Shown: positions 20,236 to 31,683, counted from the first letter of the stretch. The stretch: DNA of 64,000 nt from Dendrolimus kikuchii (GCA_019925095.2 CM034394.1:24538272-24602271), one strand, 5' to 3'. Notes: generated from the sequence alone by a model not told the origin. Program-made: numbers and translations.

Positions 20236-20560
20236 TATCGTTATAGCACGCGAAGTTGATTTTTAATCAAAGGCAATATTTTGTTATTATACTCGTATAT
20301 ATTATAAATCTTTTGTACATGCATATGTCATTGTATTCCTCTTTTAAATCCAAAATCGGCCAAACGGTTAAAAATACTTAATAATCTATGTTAGAAAGAT
20401 TTTATATACAAAATTTTAATGACTATATTTACATATATCTTTATATGTTACATTCTGATGTTAGCATTTATGTCACTGAAGTCCTAAAACCTTTCTACAT
20501 TACGCACCATTTATCGTCAAAAAAGTTATTAATAGGAATAAAGTTCTTTTTTATGTTTAT
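20236..20560. other. Unassigned AT-rich stretch
   Basis: The frame 20388-20582 is composition-driven. No repeat match. Confidence 0.4.
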
Positions 20561-20815
20561 GGCTTGGCAACTAGGCCTTTAAGCCAGGCGAAGTTGTATT
20601 GTAGGCTACAATCCACACCATTCAACGGAGTTCTAGTGCAAACTCGAAAGGCCACTTTTGACTATACAGTTCACATTTCTCACAAAACACATAATTACTA
20701 CTCAAAAACTATCAATATCCTACAACTATTGTTCATTTTAGAGTGATTTTACACATTTTTAGAAAATAAAACTGCACAGCACAACATCTCCTTTCAGTTC
20801 CCGCCAAAAACTCAG
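20561..20815 (-). repeat. Repeat J, truncated
   Basis: GCTTGGCAACTAGGCCTTTA at the left and CAGTTCCCGCCAAAAACTCA at the right. The middle (tail half) is shorter than in the 39040 copy. Confidence 0.65.
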
Positions 20816-21090
20816 GTATAAAGTAAGCAATGCTAGTACTGTATAGTTGTATATATGTATGTAAGTATTCGATATAAGATTGTCAAAAGGCATTTTAAGA
20901 ATAGCACTAAAATTAATATTTATAAATAAATTGAATTTAAAGATGTATGTGCAGTAGAGTAAATAGATCACAACGAAACTTTGTAATAGATATAAGGGGT
21001 TTTTTTTAAAGAAAGAAATGAAAATAATAAATAAAGATAGAAAGAAAGAAAGAAAATATTTATTGATAAAAAAAATACGACGCTATACAT

Positions 21091-21231
21091 ACATATTCTT
21101 GCCACGGGTTGTCTGGAAGAGATCGCTTTTTAGCGATAAGACCGCCCTTTATACCCAAATAGACTAATACTAGTTCGTAAGTTTTTCTGTAATGGTGTAC
21201 AATAAAGTGTTATCTATCTATCTATCATAAA
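21091..21231 (+). repeat. Hairpin-LINE 3' UTR tail
   Basis: TTGCCACGGGTTGTCTGGAA, stem-loop, GACCGCCCTTTATACCC, CAATAAAGTGTTATC and (TATC)n. Nearly identical to 8745-8871. Confidence 0.8.
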
Positions 21232-21420
21232 AAAAACAAATAATACATTCACAAAATTTTTACATAAAACACAAAAACATATGTAATTAATAAATAAATA
21301 ACTAAGGCATGTACGACGATATTTTTAATCAACGAAGTTACTAAGATACCAATATATTTAAGAACATAAGACCCTCTGCCCTGATCCAAGACAGAAGAGG
21401 AGACGACATATAATAAAAAA

Positions 21421-21625
21421 AATCCATGTACCGATTTTGATGCATTTTTTTATACGTGTTGTAGTGGGTGCAGGGATGGTTTAAATCTAGAATTAGATCC
21501 GGTAGGTTCCGCTTAAATCGAGTCTCAGGTTTTGTTAAACAAAATTGCTGTGTGTATGACTGGGTCCCTGGATGGCTTAAACTCACAATTGGACCCAGTA
21601 GGTGGTGCGGCATTCGGGTTTAGGA
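21421..21625 (-). repeat. Repeat G, two partial units
   Basis: GGGATGGTTTAAATCTAGAA then again CCTGGATGGCTTAAACTCAC, both followed by a 'GGTAGGT' motif and GGTTTAGGATTC-like ends. Confidence 0.5.
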
Positions 21626-21752
21626 TTCCCGGAACACAATGTACCGTAGTATTTAAAAAGAATGTAAGCTATAGTATTAGTGAAAACTGTGTCGAAATAA
21701 TCTAATTTTTGTACACCCGAACGAAATCAAACCGATTCCAGAAAAATTCCTA

Positions 21753-21960
21753 CAGGATAGCTACCACCCCTGGTCTAAAGTATGTCGCCATAACAACCAT
21801 GATTTATGTTCCGGCATTAGTGACCAGGTTCCAGTCTCCCTTAAGAGAGCAGCAGCGCATTTGTAGCACCTTTAGTGTTGCAAATGTCCATAGGCGATGG
21901 TAACTGCTTTCCATCAAGTGGGCCGTCTACCAGTCAGCTGATCTCCTGCAATAAAAAAAT
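21753..21960 (+). repeat. S1 repeat, 5'-truncated
   Basis: Begins in AGGATAGCTACCACCCCTGG and runs to GATCTCCTGCAATAAAAAAA. The first ~110 bases are absent. Confidence 0.8.
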
Positions 21961-22203
21961 ATGTCTAAGAATTTGCTGTCGATCAGCGAAAACCGCGTAA
22001 AATCGGCCCAGCAGTTTTTACGTGAATCCCGAACAAATAGAGACGATATCTAAAATAGGCTGTGGGTAGGGTAAAGGGTAGGCTATTCCAGTTGTTTTTT
22101 TTTTTAATAGTTTCACTATACAGACACGGTATGTTTACGATTTTATAATATTATAGTTATTGTATATTTTAGTAAAATATGACAATATAAGTTTTAATGC
22201 ATA

Positions 22204-22547
22204 TCTATATATTACTACGTGAAGCAAAAACACAGCATAAAATGTATACCCCTTTTTACAAAAATTGCGCGGACGGAGGAGTATGAAATTTCGCGCACTT
22301 ATAGTTTATATAGAGAAGGAGTGCAGATGCTAATATTTTTTTTTAATTATGCATAAAAAATACATTCAATCAATAAAAAAAAAACATTACACACACTACC
22401 ATGTATTTGACACACGCACGCATATTACTCGTTTGTTTATTGTTAAAGTCAAATTAACAGTGTAGCCTTGGCGAAATCTGTGATTATAGAAGTATAGTCT
22501 TTGACATTAATTATTATGGTCGAATTTCGACCATGGGTGACCACTAG
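22204..22547 (+). mobile_element. Lep1-type Helitron, complete non-autonomous copy
   Basis: 5' A^TCTATATATTACTACGTGAA and 3' GGTGACCACTAG^T. A short palindrome GTCGAATTTCGAC lies just before the end, as expected for a Helitron 3' hairpin. No target duplication is expected and none is seen. 344 bp, with no protein. Confidence 0.85.
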
Positions 22548-22659
22548 TCGTCATAAAAATATTATAAATATGTAGTTTAAGTATGTTTATTTATGATATA
22601 CCTAATAATCTGCACTAGCTACATCGCCAGATTAGGTTAAACTATTCCTTAAGTTACGT

Positions 22660-22925
22660 CGTGGTAGCGTAATGGCTAGCGCACGCGTCCCAAACTCAAA
22701 GGGCGCAGGTTCGATCCTGGCTGAAACGCATGCACCACTTAGTCAGTTTTCTGATCTAATGTGCATATTGTTACAATTACCACGTGCTAACAACAGTGAA
22801 GGAAAATATCGTGATGCAACCTTCACATCGAGATAACCGATGTGTCAAACCTACCAAGCCGCATTGGACAAGCGTGGCGGGTATACCGTCCGTTTCCCCT
22901 ATAATGGATGGGCTGATATTATATA
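22660..22925 (+). repeat. T-SINE, full length, tRNA-derived
   Basis: Polymerase III box A-like GGTAGCGTAATGGCTAGCGC (from 22663) and box B GGTTCGATCC (22708-22717). The body follows: ATGTGCATATTGTTACAATT, CACGTGCTAACAACAGTGAA and CGAGATAACCGATGTGTCAA. It matches 58297-58590 in reverse. The head is tRNA-like but fused to the SINE body, so it is not a tRNA gene. Confidence 0.85.
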
Positions 22926-22949
22926 TATGTATATGTGTATATATATACG

Positions 22950-23270
22950 AGTGGCCCCGGTAGACGTTGTCGTGCTCTGAAAAAATAACAATCAAGGACC
23001 CGATCCCAGCGCCACCTACCAGCTCCAATTGTGGATTTAAACCATCTGGGGACCCACTCAAACACAAAAACAAAATCACCAAAATTAGTCCAGGTGATTA
23101 GGAGGATTCTAGAACCCGATCTCAGCGCCACCTACCAGTCCCAACGGGGTAAAAAGTGTCCTATGTCCGTCTCGTGTTTCTAAGCTACCTCCCCACAAAT
23201 TTTCAGCCAAATTAGTACAGCCGTTCTTGAGTTATAAATAGTGTAACTAACACGACATTCTTTTTATATA
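22950..23270. repeat. Repeat G, duplicated central motif
   Basis: CCCGATCCCAGCGCCACCTA then AAACCATCTGGGGACCCACT, and again CCCGATCTCAGCGCCACCTA at about 23115. Confidence 0.5.
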
Positions 23271-23274
23271 TATC

Positions 23275-23426
23275 AGGAGCCTTAAGAACAGACGAGCGTG
23301 CATGACAAGAGTTTTGAATGTCAAAGTAGCAAGTGAGGTGTGTAAGAATAAGTCTTAATGGCGCTCTGTTACTCGTGTCTACCCCGCAAGGGAACTGGCG
23401 TGAAGTTATGTATGTATGTATATATA
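23275..23426 (+). repeat. RTE-A 3' tail, short and mutated
   Basis: CAGGAGCCTTAAGAACAGAC to GGGAACTGGCGTGAAGTT and ATGT tail. Contains changes such as TTTTGAATGTCAAAGTAGC that introduce stops. Confidence 0.8.
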
Positions 23427-23558
23427 TATATTACTTAAGTTAAGTTGCCTGAAAGAGATTGCTTTAAGCGATAAGGCCGCCTATTCTTTCAACCATGACA
23501 ATATTGTAATTGTGTATTTTTGAAATTGGTGAGCAATAAAGTGTTATTTATCTATTTA
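23427..23558 (+). repeat. Hairpin-LINE 3' UTR tail
   Basis: GTTGCCTGAAAGAGATTGCTTTAAGCGATAAGGCC in two halves, then CAATAAAGTGTTATTTATCT. The RTE-A tail lies directly upstream. Confidence 0.7.
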
Positions 23559-23971
23559 ATATTAAGAAGTAAAAAATTCTATCAAAAATGGCTTTCTGTT
23601 AATCTGTTCGGATCGCGATACCCTAAAAATGCGTATATATTTATGAAACACGACTTTTTCACCTCTCTTTAAATATTTATGACGGAGCCTTCGCAAATCT
23701 TTGGTAGTACAGAAGCCATATTGATTTTGCGTCTTACCGACATACTGCATAATGCGATCCCCTGAATATTGTATGTATAGGGTGGACGGGTGCACTATTT
23801 TACGCTTATTTTTCGGGTTTAACGGCCTATTTGGAGGCTTTATGGGGGCGATAGGCTCTTTGGGAATATTTTGGACGGTTAAGGTTGGGAGGTTTAAAAA
23901 TTTTATACAGATTGCACACTGCAGCTGAGCTTGTAAAAAATCGTTGATGCTATAAATATCTATATTTTAAC
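23559..23971. other. Unassigned stretch; 77-codon minus frame at 23562-23795
   Basis: The minus frame is rich in Arg/Lys (DLRRLRHKYLKRGEKVVFHK). I do not recognise it. No neighbouring gene supports it. Confidence 0.3.
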
Positions 23972-24364
23972 ACTAGCTGCCCGCCCCGGCTTCGCACGGG
24001 TATCTAAGATGTTTTTTATAGCCTATGTCAACCGGGCATAGTGTAGCTTACATACATACATAACTTCACGCCAGGTCCCTTGCGGGGTAGGTACGAACAA
24101 CAGAGCGCCATTCAGGCTTATTCTTACGCACCTCACTTGCTTCTTTGACATTCATAGCTCTTGTCATGCACGCTCGTCTGTCCTTAAGGCTCCTGACCTC
24201 ACCTTCTGCTAGTACACGATCAATTTGATCATGGAAGGTGTGTCGTGGCCTTCCACGACTAGTGTAGCTTGTCAACAGTGAAATAATTTTTCAAATCGGC
24301 TCAGTAGTTTCGGAGCCTATTTAATGCAAAAAAACAGTCAAATCTTTCTTCTTAGTATAGACTA
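23972..24364 (+). repeat. Repeat E, interrupted by RTE-A
   Basis: ACTAGCTGCCCGCCCCGGCT, CTTCGCACGGG, a gap filled by RTE-A, then GTGAAATAATTTTTCAAATC and CAGTAGTTTCGGAGCC. Other E copies: 28801, 29043, 36418, 36640, 59041. Class not recognised. Confidence 0.6.
24050..24259 (-). repeat. RTE-A 3' tail inside repeat E
   Basis: (CATA)n, CTTCACGCCAGGTCCCTTGC to GTCGTGGCCTTCCACGAC. TAGTGTAGCTT (11 bp, not low-complexity) is perfect on both sides (24039-24049, 24260-24270). Confidence 0.9.
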
Positions 24365-24880
24365 GCATGGGACATCTAAATTCTTAGTATGTTTCTTAAA
24401 ATTAAAAAGAAAATACGCGTTGTAAGTAAGCTCTTTATGAAAACTCCGTATGATAACGACTACATCAGAACTCTAAGACATAAGTTTAGCACATCTGCCA
24501 GTGCAGGCACCAAGAGTTTAAATGTGCGGTATTAAAAAGAAATCCGAGCCTTGTAAGGAAGTGCCGAGACTTGCTACGTTTAGTGTTGTTAATTGTTATC
24601 GAACACACTTAGTTATATCGATAAAATTTATTAGAAGTAACTAAATATTCATTTTATGTGATGAGTTTTTTAAAAAGGGAATATAGGGTTTATGTCTATC
24701 CAATGATGCAGATCAATAATTATTATGTTGTATTTTAATCAATTTTTTTGCGTCATTTTATTTTCATACCTACTTTTAATTACATGTATGAAGTGTCACT
24801 ATATCTAGTTATTATTAATTTTGTAATGTCACAACACCATTCTATGATATGATAATAAACTAATTTATCTATATACTAGT
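24365..24880. other. Unassigned stretch
   Basis: AT-rich, no frame of interest, no repeat match noticed. Confidence 0.4.
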
Positions 24881-25236
24881 TGACCCGACAAACGTTGTTC
24901 TGCCTTTTAAATTATTTTTAGTAATTTTAAGTAAGTTAAATTATTGCAATACTAATATCGCTATTAAAAAATAGGGGTTGGTGGTAGAAGGGTGAAAATT
25001 GAGGATTGTATATATTTTTGTATGTTGTATCATAAAAAAATAGAAATTAAAAATTTTGTTAAAAAAAAAAATTAGGGGTGGACTACCCCTAACATTTAGG
25101 GGGATGAAAAATAGATGTTGGCCGATTCTCATAGATACCGGATAAGCACAAAAAATTTCATCAAAATCGGTCAAGCCGTTTCGGAGGAGTATGGCTACGA
25201 AAACTGTGACATGAGAATTTTATATATTAGATGTAA
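24881..25236 (-). repeat. Repeat D
   Basis: ACTAGTTGACCCGACAAACG, CCGTTTCGGAGGAGTATGGC and TGACATGAGAATTTTATATA. It is the most complete copy. Confidence 0.7.
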
Positions 25237-26275
25237 TTATGTATTCTATCACGAATATATAATATTATATTGTTTAGCTTTTTATATAAGTATTACTGTA
25301 TTATATATTACACATTAAATTTATATTATGTTTAGTTTTTACGCATGCTATGGTCTCCAGTAATTGAAGGAGCACATTGATTAAAAATTTAAGGTTATGT
25401 TATAAATCTGTTATGTGTGTCCTTTGTTGGAGATTCTAGTAAAATAAAATAAAATAAAATGATTACAAGTTCAATTTTTTTTTTCTAAATGACATGACAC
25501 AAAATATACAGACAGATGATCGGGGAATTATGACGAATTATAACAATTCTGTTACAACAAAACAACAATGGAATCACCTAGTGATTTTTTTACAGGATCA
25601 TATTAACAATTTTATTGCTGATATCCCTCCCCCAAGCAAGTGATATTAGCGCTAAATCAATAGAAAAGAAAATATATGCGAATAACATATCGTTACGCTA
25701 AGTATTATGTCATTCCCATACATTTTCATTTTATTCATTTAACGGTAATGCCACTAGTATATAGGGCTGATAAGCCAAAAGCTTTTAATAACATGCGTAC
25801 ATGAACTAGGCAATATACATAATTTTAATATTGAATGTGCTACAAAAAACTAATTAATACGAACAAAATATTACAACCGTTAATATCACGAAGTACCCAC
25901 CAATAACATCAACTAAATTGTTTTAAATTAACCATCCATATTTATCAAAACTTTCCAGACATACCATAAACAAGTGTTTGTTTTCATGCCAAAACAGTAA
26001 AACAATCTCATCAGTTACCGACTACATAATTAAATTAATTGTAAATTTTGAACACTGAATTTTGTTTCAAGTACTATCTTACATTTGGTAGCATCCATCA
26101 AAAATCAAAATCTATATATAGACAAAAAAATAAAACAAAAATAATGATTACAAATGTTCCCGAACTACTATTAGCCTGATTAAGAATACTTTAAGAGATT
26201 ATTTGTTATGTATCAACATGGAGAGGAACCCAGGTATCGTTAAAAAAACTACATATCGATCGATCTTATCCGTGC
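25237..26275. other. Unassigned AT-rich kilobase
   Basis: Contains a short (AAAAT)n run near 25440. I see no frame, repeat or RNA feature in it. Confidence 0.4.
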
Positions 26276-26276
26276 T

Positions 26277-26552
26277 GAAACGAAGAAAGAATACAAATTC
26301 CTGGGGTGGGGCGGCCTGTCGTAAGAGGCGACAAAACAACCCACAAGTGGTAGCGTATTTGCCTGTTTGAATGGCTACCAACTCTAGCCTAGAGTTTGCC
26401 GCCATTACAACCTTGAGTTATGTTTCATATTTGTGGCCAGGTTCTAATCTCCCTTTAGAGAGCACCAGCAGAATGGTAGCACCTTTAGTGTTACAAATGT
26501 CAAGTGTGCCGTCTACTGTCTCTCTGCTGCAGTCATGTAATCAAGAAAAATG
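26277..26552 (+). repeat. Old, diverged S1 repeat
   Basis: ACGAAGAAAGAATACAAATT, GGCGGCCTGTCGTAAGAGGC, and an end with AGTGTGCCGTCTACTGTCTC. Roughly 20% diverged from the other copies by eye. Confidence 0.65.
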
Positions 26553-26874
26553 AGATTGCCGATGTATGAAATCAATTAGCTTATACACTTTGGACAAACT
26601 AGGTGGGTTTACTGCCTATTTTCTTGGATGGAGTCTCGAAAACAGCAGGACGTTAATGGACTGACATTACATTCTGTATTACATAAAGTTCAAAATATTT
26701 GCGATGTAAATTAATTTAAACTTCTTAAGATGACTATTTAAATAGTAATAATCGTGGCACAAATACTAATAAATATTATCATATTATATCAAGTTTATGC
26801 TCTGAAATTGCTATATTGAATTAAAGTAGATAAAAAGTTGCTACAGTATGTAGTAATATTAATAAATCTTAAAT
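26553..26874. other. Unassigned stretch
   Basis: No feature recognised. Confidence 0.4.
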
Positions 26875-27078
26875 TAGTTTTAATTTTTGTGTCTCTTGCC
26901 TTTTTCCTGCTCCACCTACATCGCCTGATTCAAATTTATTTGATTTATGTTGCCTGGAAGAAATCGATTAGGGCGATAACTCCGCCAATTTTATTTGCCT
27001 AGAGAATATTGTAAATATGGTCTGTTTTTGTAATTGTACATTTTGGTGTGCAATAAAGTGTTATCTCTCTCTCTAAAT
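26875..27078 (+). repeat. Hairpin-LINE 3' UTR
   Basis: CTGCTCCACCTACATCGCCT, GTTGCCTGGAAGAAATCGAT (stem partly destroyed), CAATAAAGTGTTATCTCTCT. Same subfamily as 19980-20160. Confidence 0.75.
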
Positions 27079-27470
27079 TATTAAATAAAAATTCCTGCAA
27101 AAAATCCATTCAAATTAATGGATTGAAATTTCAATCGCTTAAATATATGTGACCTATAAATTGTATGAATTATTGCATATAAAGCGTTAACTTTATAGGT
27201 AGGGACCAAATAGTTTAGTTTCGCCAGTATTATAAATTATCGATAAACTTTTCCCATCCCTTTAAGGAGACGATAAAGATGGTAGGATATAATGTAGTGC
27301 TTTCAAACATTGGAGGAAAGTTTGCCTACTGAGCAGACAAATGACAACCGGCCCAAGGCAGGGAGCCGCAATATTAGAAGCCTTTAAGATGGGAAAAATA
27401 GCAACTTTTACTTGAACCATGGTTTGGTATGAGTTATAAGAGCGGCCGGTGTCATTTTTATGGTTTACCA
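27079..27470. other. Unassigned stretch
   Basis: No frame or repeat match noticed. Confidence 0.4.
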
Positions 27471-27985
27471 GCGGACCCGGCAGTAGTAGTCCTGCCCTGA
27501 AAAAAATAATCTGAAACCCGATTTAGGCGCCACCTACTGTATCCAATTGTGGGTCTAATCTAAACCATCCCAGGGCACACTTAAACGTATGTTACACAAC
27601 GGACGCACGTAAAGAATGACAGTAGCTATCATTCCTCTCGTCTGTTAGACAAAAGACAATAGATTAATAATCAAGCCGTTTTTGAGTATTGTGGCGAGTT
27701 CCTATATTTTACCGACCGTTCATTTTTGCCTTACTATAAAATTTGACATAAATTCCGTTAGCTGTATACGCTAGATGTTGTCCTGCCTTTAAAAAATAAA
27801 AATCTAGAAACCGATTGCAGCGCCATCTGCCGGGACCAAATGATAATTTAAACTATTCTCGAATCCACTTGAAAAAACAAATTTTCATCAAAATCGGGCC
27901 CACCGAGCGGCGCCACCTACCGGGTCCAATCGCGAATCTAAACCATTCCGGGACCCATAAAAAGCCGTGGCACGTTTTAAAGTCG
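27471..27985 (+). repeat. Two repeat G units
   Basis: Unit 1 (27471-27600) has GGCGCCACCTACTGTATCCA and AAACCATCCCAGGGCACACT. Unit 2 (about 27760-27985) has GCGCCATCTGCCGGGACCAA and, again, GGCGCCACCTACCGGGTCCA. Confidence 0.55.
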
Positions 27986-27997
27986 AATGACATGGGA

Positions 27998-28132
27998 TCA
28001 AACTCTGGCCGAAAAAGCTTGCACCTTGTAGGAAGTTTTCGGACCTAATGTACATATTGTTATAATTGCCACGTGATGAAATCTGCGCATCGAGATAACC
28101 GATATGTCAAACCCGTCAAGTCCAGATGGTCT
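27998..28132 (+). repeat. T-SINE part, plus strand, head-to-tail with an inverted copy
   Basis: Degenerate box B region, then CTAATGTACATATTGTTATA, CATCGAGATAACCGATATGT, ending at the junction with the inverted copy. Confidence 0.6.
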
Positions 28133-28525
28133 GGCGTGTTTGTCACATCGGTTACTTCGATTTGCAAGGTTCATCACGATGTTTTCCTTCACCGACAGAA
28201 CGTGATAATTGTAACAATATGCACATGAGGTCAGAAGTTAGCGCGCACTTAACCCTTCAGCTCTTCCAAAAGCCGCAAGACTAACACTATCACTATCTCG
28301 TACCAAGAAAATATACCCATTTCATACAAATCCTATATAAACAGAGTGAGACAACAATACAAAAAAGATCACGTGCACAAACGCGATCTGCACTGTCATC
28401 GCGGACACATGTGTGCTAATAGTGAGCTGAAGGGTTAAGTAGTGCGTGATTTTTAGACTAAGATTTGAACCGGCGTCATTTGAGTTTGGAACCCGACTGT
28501 ATCAACATCTAAGCTACCATGGCTA
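28133..28525 (-). repeat. T-SINE, inverted copy split by a piggyBac-like MITE
   Basis: TTGTCACATCGGTTACTTCG, TTTTCCTTCACC, TGTAACAATATGCACATGAG, insertion, then AAGATTTGAACC (box B side) and GCTACCATGGC (box A side). Confidence 0.65.
28253..28434. mobile_element. piggyBac-like MITE
   Basis: 182 bp with ends CCCTTCAGCTC and GAGCTGAAGGG, exact complements, flanked by TTAA on both sides (28249-28252, 28435-28438). TTAA target duplication and a terminal CCC are the signature of piggyBac-superfamily insertions. Non-coding, so mobilised in trans if at all. Confidence 0.8.
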
Positions 28526-28800
28526 TTATAATACGAGGGTAAATATCTTAGGTATATTCTTTACGAAATTCAAGAGAATTTGATTATATATTAATTAAAG
28601 TTATCCAAGTTTTCGAGATAAGCATCTGTTGTATTTTAATTTGACATTCTGCAAACAAATTCTATACTTGTGAACTTCTATCAACTTTAGCATATAATGT
28701 TCGAAACTTAAGATCATAATTTTCGGTTAGCATAAGGTTTAATATACCTATGCTTTCAATGTAACGTAAATTGGAATCTTAAATGAGATCTTTATTTAAA

Positions 28801-29250
28801 ACTAACTGCTGCCCGCGACTTCGTTTGATTGGAATAGTTAAAAAAAGTTAAAAAACCCCCGATTTTGAAACATTCCTCACTGATGCTCCGCTCTTATTAG
28901 TCTTAGCGTGATTACACATAGCCTATAGTCTTCTTCGATAAATGGGCTATCTAACACTGAAATAATTTTTAAAATCAGACCATTAGTTCTTAAGATTAGC
29001 GCCTTCAAGCAAACAGAAAAACTTTTCAGCTTTATATATTACTAGCGGCCGGCGCGGTTTCATCCGCGCTCTGTCCCGCTCCCGTGGTATATAGCGTCAT
29101 GTTATATAGCCTATGACACTCCCTGAGAACGTAGCTTTCTAACAGTAAAAGAATTTTTAAATCGGTTCAGTAGATCCTAGAGATTACCCCCTACAACGTC
29201 ACAAACTCATAAACTTAACCTCTTTATAATATTAAGTATAGATATAAGTG
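28801..29250 (+). repeat. Two adjoining repeat E units
   Basis: First: CTGCTGCCCGCGACTTCGTT, ATTCCTCACTGATGCTCCGC, GATAAATGGGCTATC. Second from 29043: ACTAGCGGCCGGCGCGGTTT, ATCGGTTCAGTAG, GAGATTACCCCC. They belong to related but different subfamilies. Confidence 0.6.
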
Positions 29251-29284
29251 TAAGATATATATAGTTATAGTTGATAGATGCTTC

Positions 29285-30055
29285 ACGCGACCAAAAAGCT
29301 GGCGTCTATTTTGGGCAACGCACAAGCATTGCCATGCAACGTGGTAACGCGGCCAGCGTTTTGGGAACGTTCCCAAGTAACGATGATTTCGAGACCCATT
29401 TACTATTTGTAATTTTTATCTGTTGTAAATTAAGCTGTATATAGATATTATTACATACATACATAACTTCACGCCAGTTCCCTTGCGGGGTAGGCAAGAA
29501 CAACAGAGCGCCATTTAGGCTTATTCTTACACACCTCACTTGCTTCTTTGACATTCATAACTTTTGTCATGCACGCTCGTCTGTTCTTAAGGCTCATGAC
29601 ATCACCTTCTGCTAGTACACGATCAATTTGATCATGGAAGGTGTGTCGTGGCCTTCTACGACTTCTGCATCCATCCACTTTTGCATTGTATATCTGGTTA
29701 GTCATTCTTTCATCATGCATTCTTTCCACATGCCCGAACCACCGGAGCATTCCTTTCCTTACCTTCACCCCGACACTCTCTTTCTTACTTCGGTATTACG
29801 AACGCGGTCCGCAAGCTCCACTCCGCAGATTTTGCGCAGTGCTCGCATCTCGACCGCGTTTACTCTACTTTCATGCTCTTTCTTCCATGCTCAACTCTCG
29901 CTTCCATACGTGAGCGTAGGTACCAGCACCGCGTTGTGTACGGCGAGCTGGGCCTTCTGGCTGAGGTTCTTAGCGCCTTAGGTATTATTAGTATAGATAT
30001 ATTTTAGTTTTAATTTATTTATGTAATGATTGTCAGATTTCATATAATAAAACAA
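29285..30055 (+). pseudogene. 3' end of restriction-like-endonuclease retroelement, split by RTE-A
   Basis: 29289-29390 encodes a peptide of the form F-G-Q-R-T-S-I-A-M-Q-R-G-N-A-A-S-V-L-G-T. It is homologous to the last ~35 residues of the frame ending at 55009 (GQRISVTIQRGNAASILGTL). A UTR follows, interrupted by RTE-A, and resumes with GTATAGATATATTTTAG to ATATAATAAAA near 30050. Confidence 0.65.
29454..29982 (-). pseudogene. RTE-A LINE, longest copy of the family here
   Basis: Besides the usual C-terminus (KGMLRWFGHVERMHDERMTN on the minus strand) it keeps ~60 more residues upstream: a V-L-V-P-T-L-T-Y-G-S-E-S segment, then an R-V-N-A-V-E-M-R-A-L-R-K segment. These belong to the thumb region following the reverse-transcriptase core. 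A stop replaces the Trp after G-S-E-S. TATTATTA lies on both sides (29446-29453, 29983-29990). Inactive. Confidence 0.8.
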
Positions 30056-30227
30056 CTCGTTATCACTAGCTGTATTTATCACGATCGATAAAGCTTTGCG
30101 GTTTTTCAGCCATAACTTCTTTAGTTTTTGAACCGATTTAATAATTTTTCTTGCGTTGGATTCAATACAGCTTCAGAGAGTTTCATATAAATTTCATTGT
30201 TATTAAGTCACATAAGTTACTTAAAAG

Positions 30228-30990
30228 GGAAAAATAAAAAAAATAGAAAAAAAGAAACAGACTTCAAGAGTAAAAGTAAAAAATAAATATTATCTACAGT
30301 TTATTGAAATAATATAAAAAAAAAAACTTTGCAAAGTATAGTATAGATAAATTAGCTTCGAGGCGTTTTTGCGTTGGTAGTAGTATACTTGTCAGCACAT
30401 AAATAAATTAACTAATACTTTTTATATATACTTATAGGTACTTAATATGAAACTAATAATATTAAACGATTTTAAAATAATAAATATTATTGGTGGCAGT
30501 TGCTTCTTTTTGGAAATTAAACTCGATATAATGGAGTAAACTATTTACATGAATCGAAATATGTATAAAGAAGTACGTAATGACTTGTGCGAGAGAGTCG
30601 AGAGAGAGAGTGGTAAGTCGTTAATGAGAATTGTGGTGAAGAATTAAAACAATTTTTGTCTTCAAGGCCCGCGTACCGTCCGACGCCTAGCTGCTAATTA
30701 TGCGAGCTACGGGCGTCGGCGGTAAGCTGGGCGCGGAGAGTAGGTGTGCTCCGGCGGGTGGGTCAGGGGGGTGCTCACTGTCCGCAACAAATATTAAAAA
30801 TAATTTTTAATGCAAAAATTTCTAGGAAATTTAAATTTCAAGTTTAGAAGTCCTGTAAATATACAAATAATATTATAAACGCAAAAACGTCTCGAAGCTA
30901 ATTTACCTGTAACTTGTATGTTTTACTTCACACCGACTTAAAGATTTTGTAGGAAATATTTACTTTTGCTTTTTGGTTACTCTTGGAGTC
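30228..30990. mobile_element. Foldback-type element with CpG-rich centre
   Basis: Near-perfect inverted arms at 30350-30375 and 30878-30903 (one mismatch in 26: ATTAGCTTCGAGGCGTTTTT), with weaker complementarity outward to CAGACTTCAAGAG and CTCTTGGAGTCGG ends, related to the AACCGACTTC family. The centre (30665-30785) is strongly CpG-rich, unlike its surroundings. Confidence 0.55.
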
Positions 30991-31370
30991 GGTCTAATTT
31001 TGGTGGAATTTTTTAATTTTTTCTTACAACTTGCACCACACACTATGCATAAGACGGCAGTGTTGTGCCTCGCAGCGCCGTGAGAAAGTATCGCCGGCGA
31101 CATTTGTTTCGGCGACGTTTCGGATGCGTTTTCATTGTACGTCCTCCGAAATGTCTTTACTTGTAACGGAATAAAGATTTTTCAACGCAAGTATGTGTGG
31201 GGGAATGTTGTCCTTTTTCAGGGTAGGAAAAAATATTTATTGTGCTTTCTCACTATGACATCGAGCTAGTAAGTATTGTTCAGTTTTCTTGGAGATAAGA
31301 TAAACACCTTTTGCGTAAAGAATATATTCCTAACAAATATGTATGTTATAGTCAAAAGTCGATTTGAAGT
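30991..31370. other. Unassigned stretch, partly CpG-rich
   Basis: 31060-31130 contains GCAGCGCCGTGAG, CGCCGGCGACAT and GGCGACGTTTCGGATGCG. No frame or known repeat. Confidence 0.4.
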
Positions 31371-31683
31371 CTTTTTTTTTATTGCAGGAGTTCAGCAGAC
31401 AGACAGACGGCCCACTTGATGGATAGCGGTTACCATCGCCTATTGATATTTACAACACCGAAGGTGCTACAAATGCGCTGCTGCTCTCTTAACGGAGACT
31501 GGAACCTGGTCACTAATGTCGGAACACAACTCAAGGTTGTTCTGGCGACATACTTTAGACCAGGGGTGGTAGCCATCCAATCGGGCAAATGCCCTACCAC
31601 CTGGCTGTGGGTTGTTTAGTCGCCTCTTATGACAGGCCGCCCGGCCGCAGGAAATTGTATTCTTTCTCCGTCCCTGCACGGAT
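31371..31683 (-). repeat. S1 repeat, full length
   Basis: Poly-T, ATTGCAGGAGTTCAGCAGAC to CGTCCCTGCACGGATA. Confidence 0.85.

Noticed and set aside
22660..22735. Possible tRNA gene (A and B boxes)
   Set aside because: The tRNA-like head is fused to a SINE body that recurs at 58297 and elsewhere, and no clean acceptor stem is visible.
23562..23795. 77-codon Arg/Lys-rich minus frame
   Set aside because: No family recognised, no context; kept only as part of an unassigned stretch.
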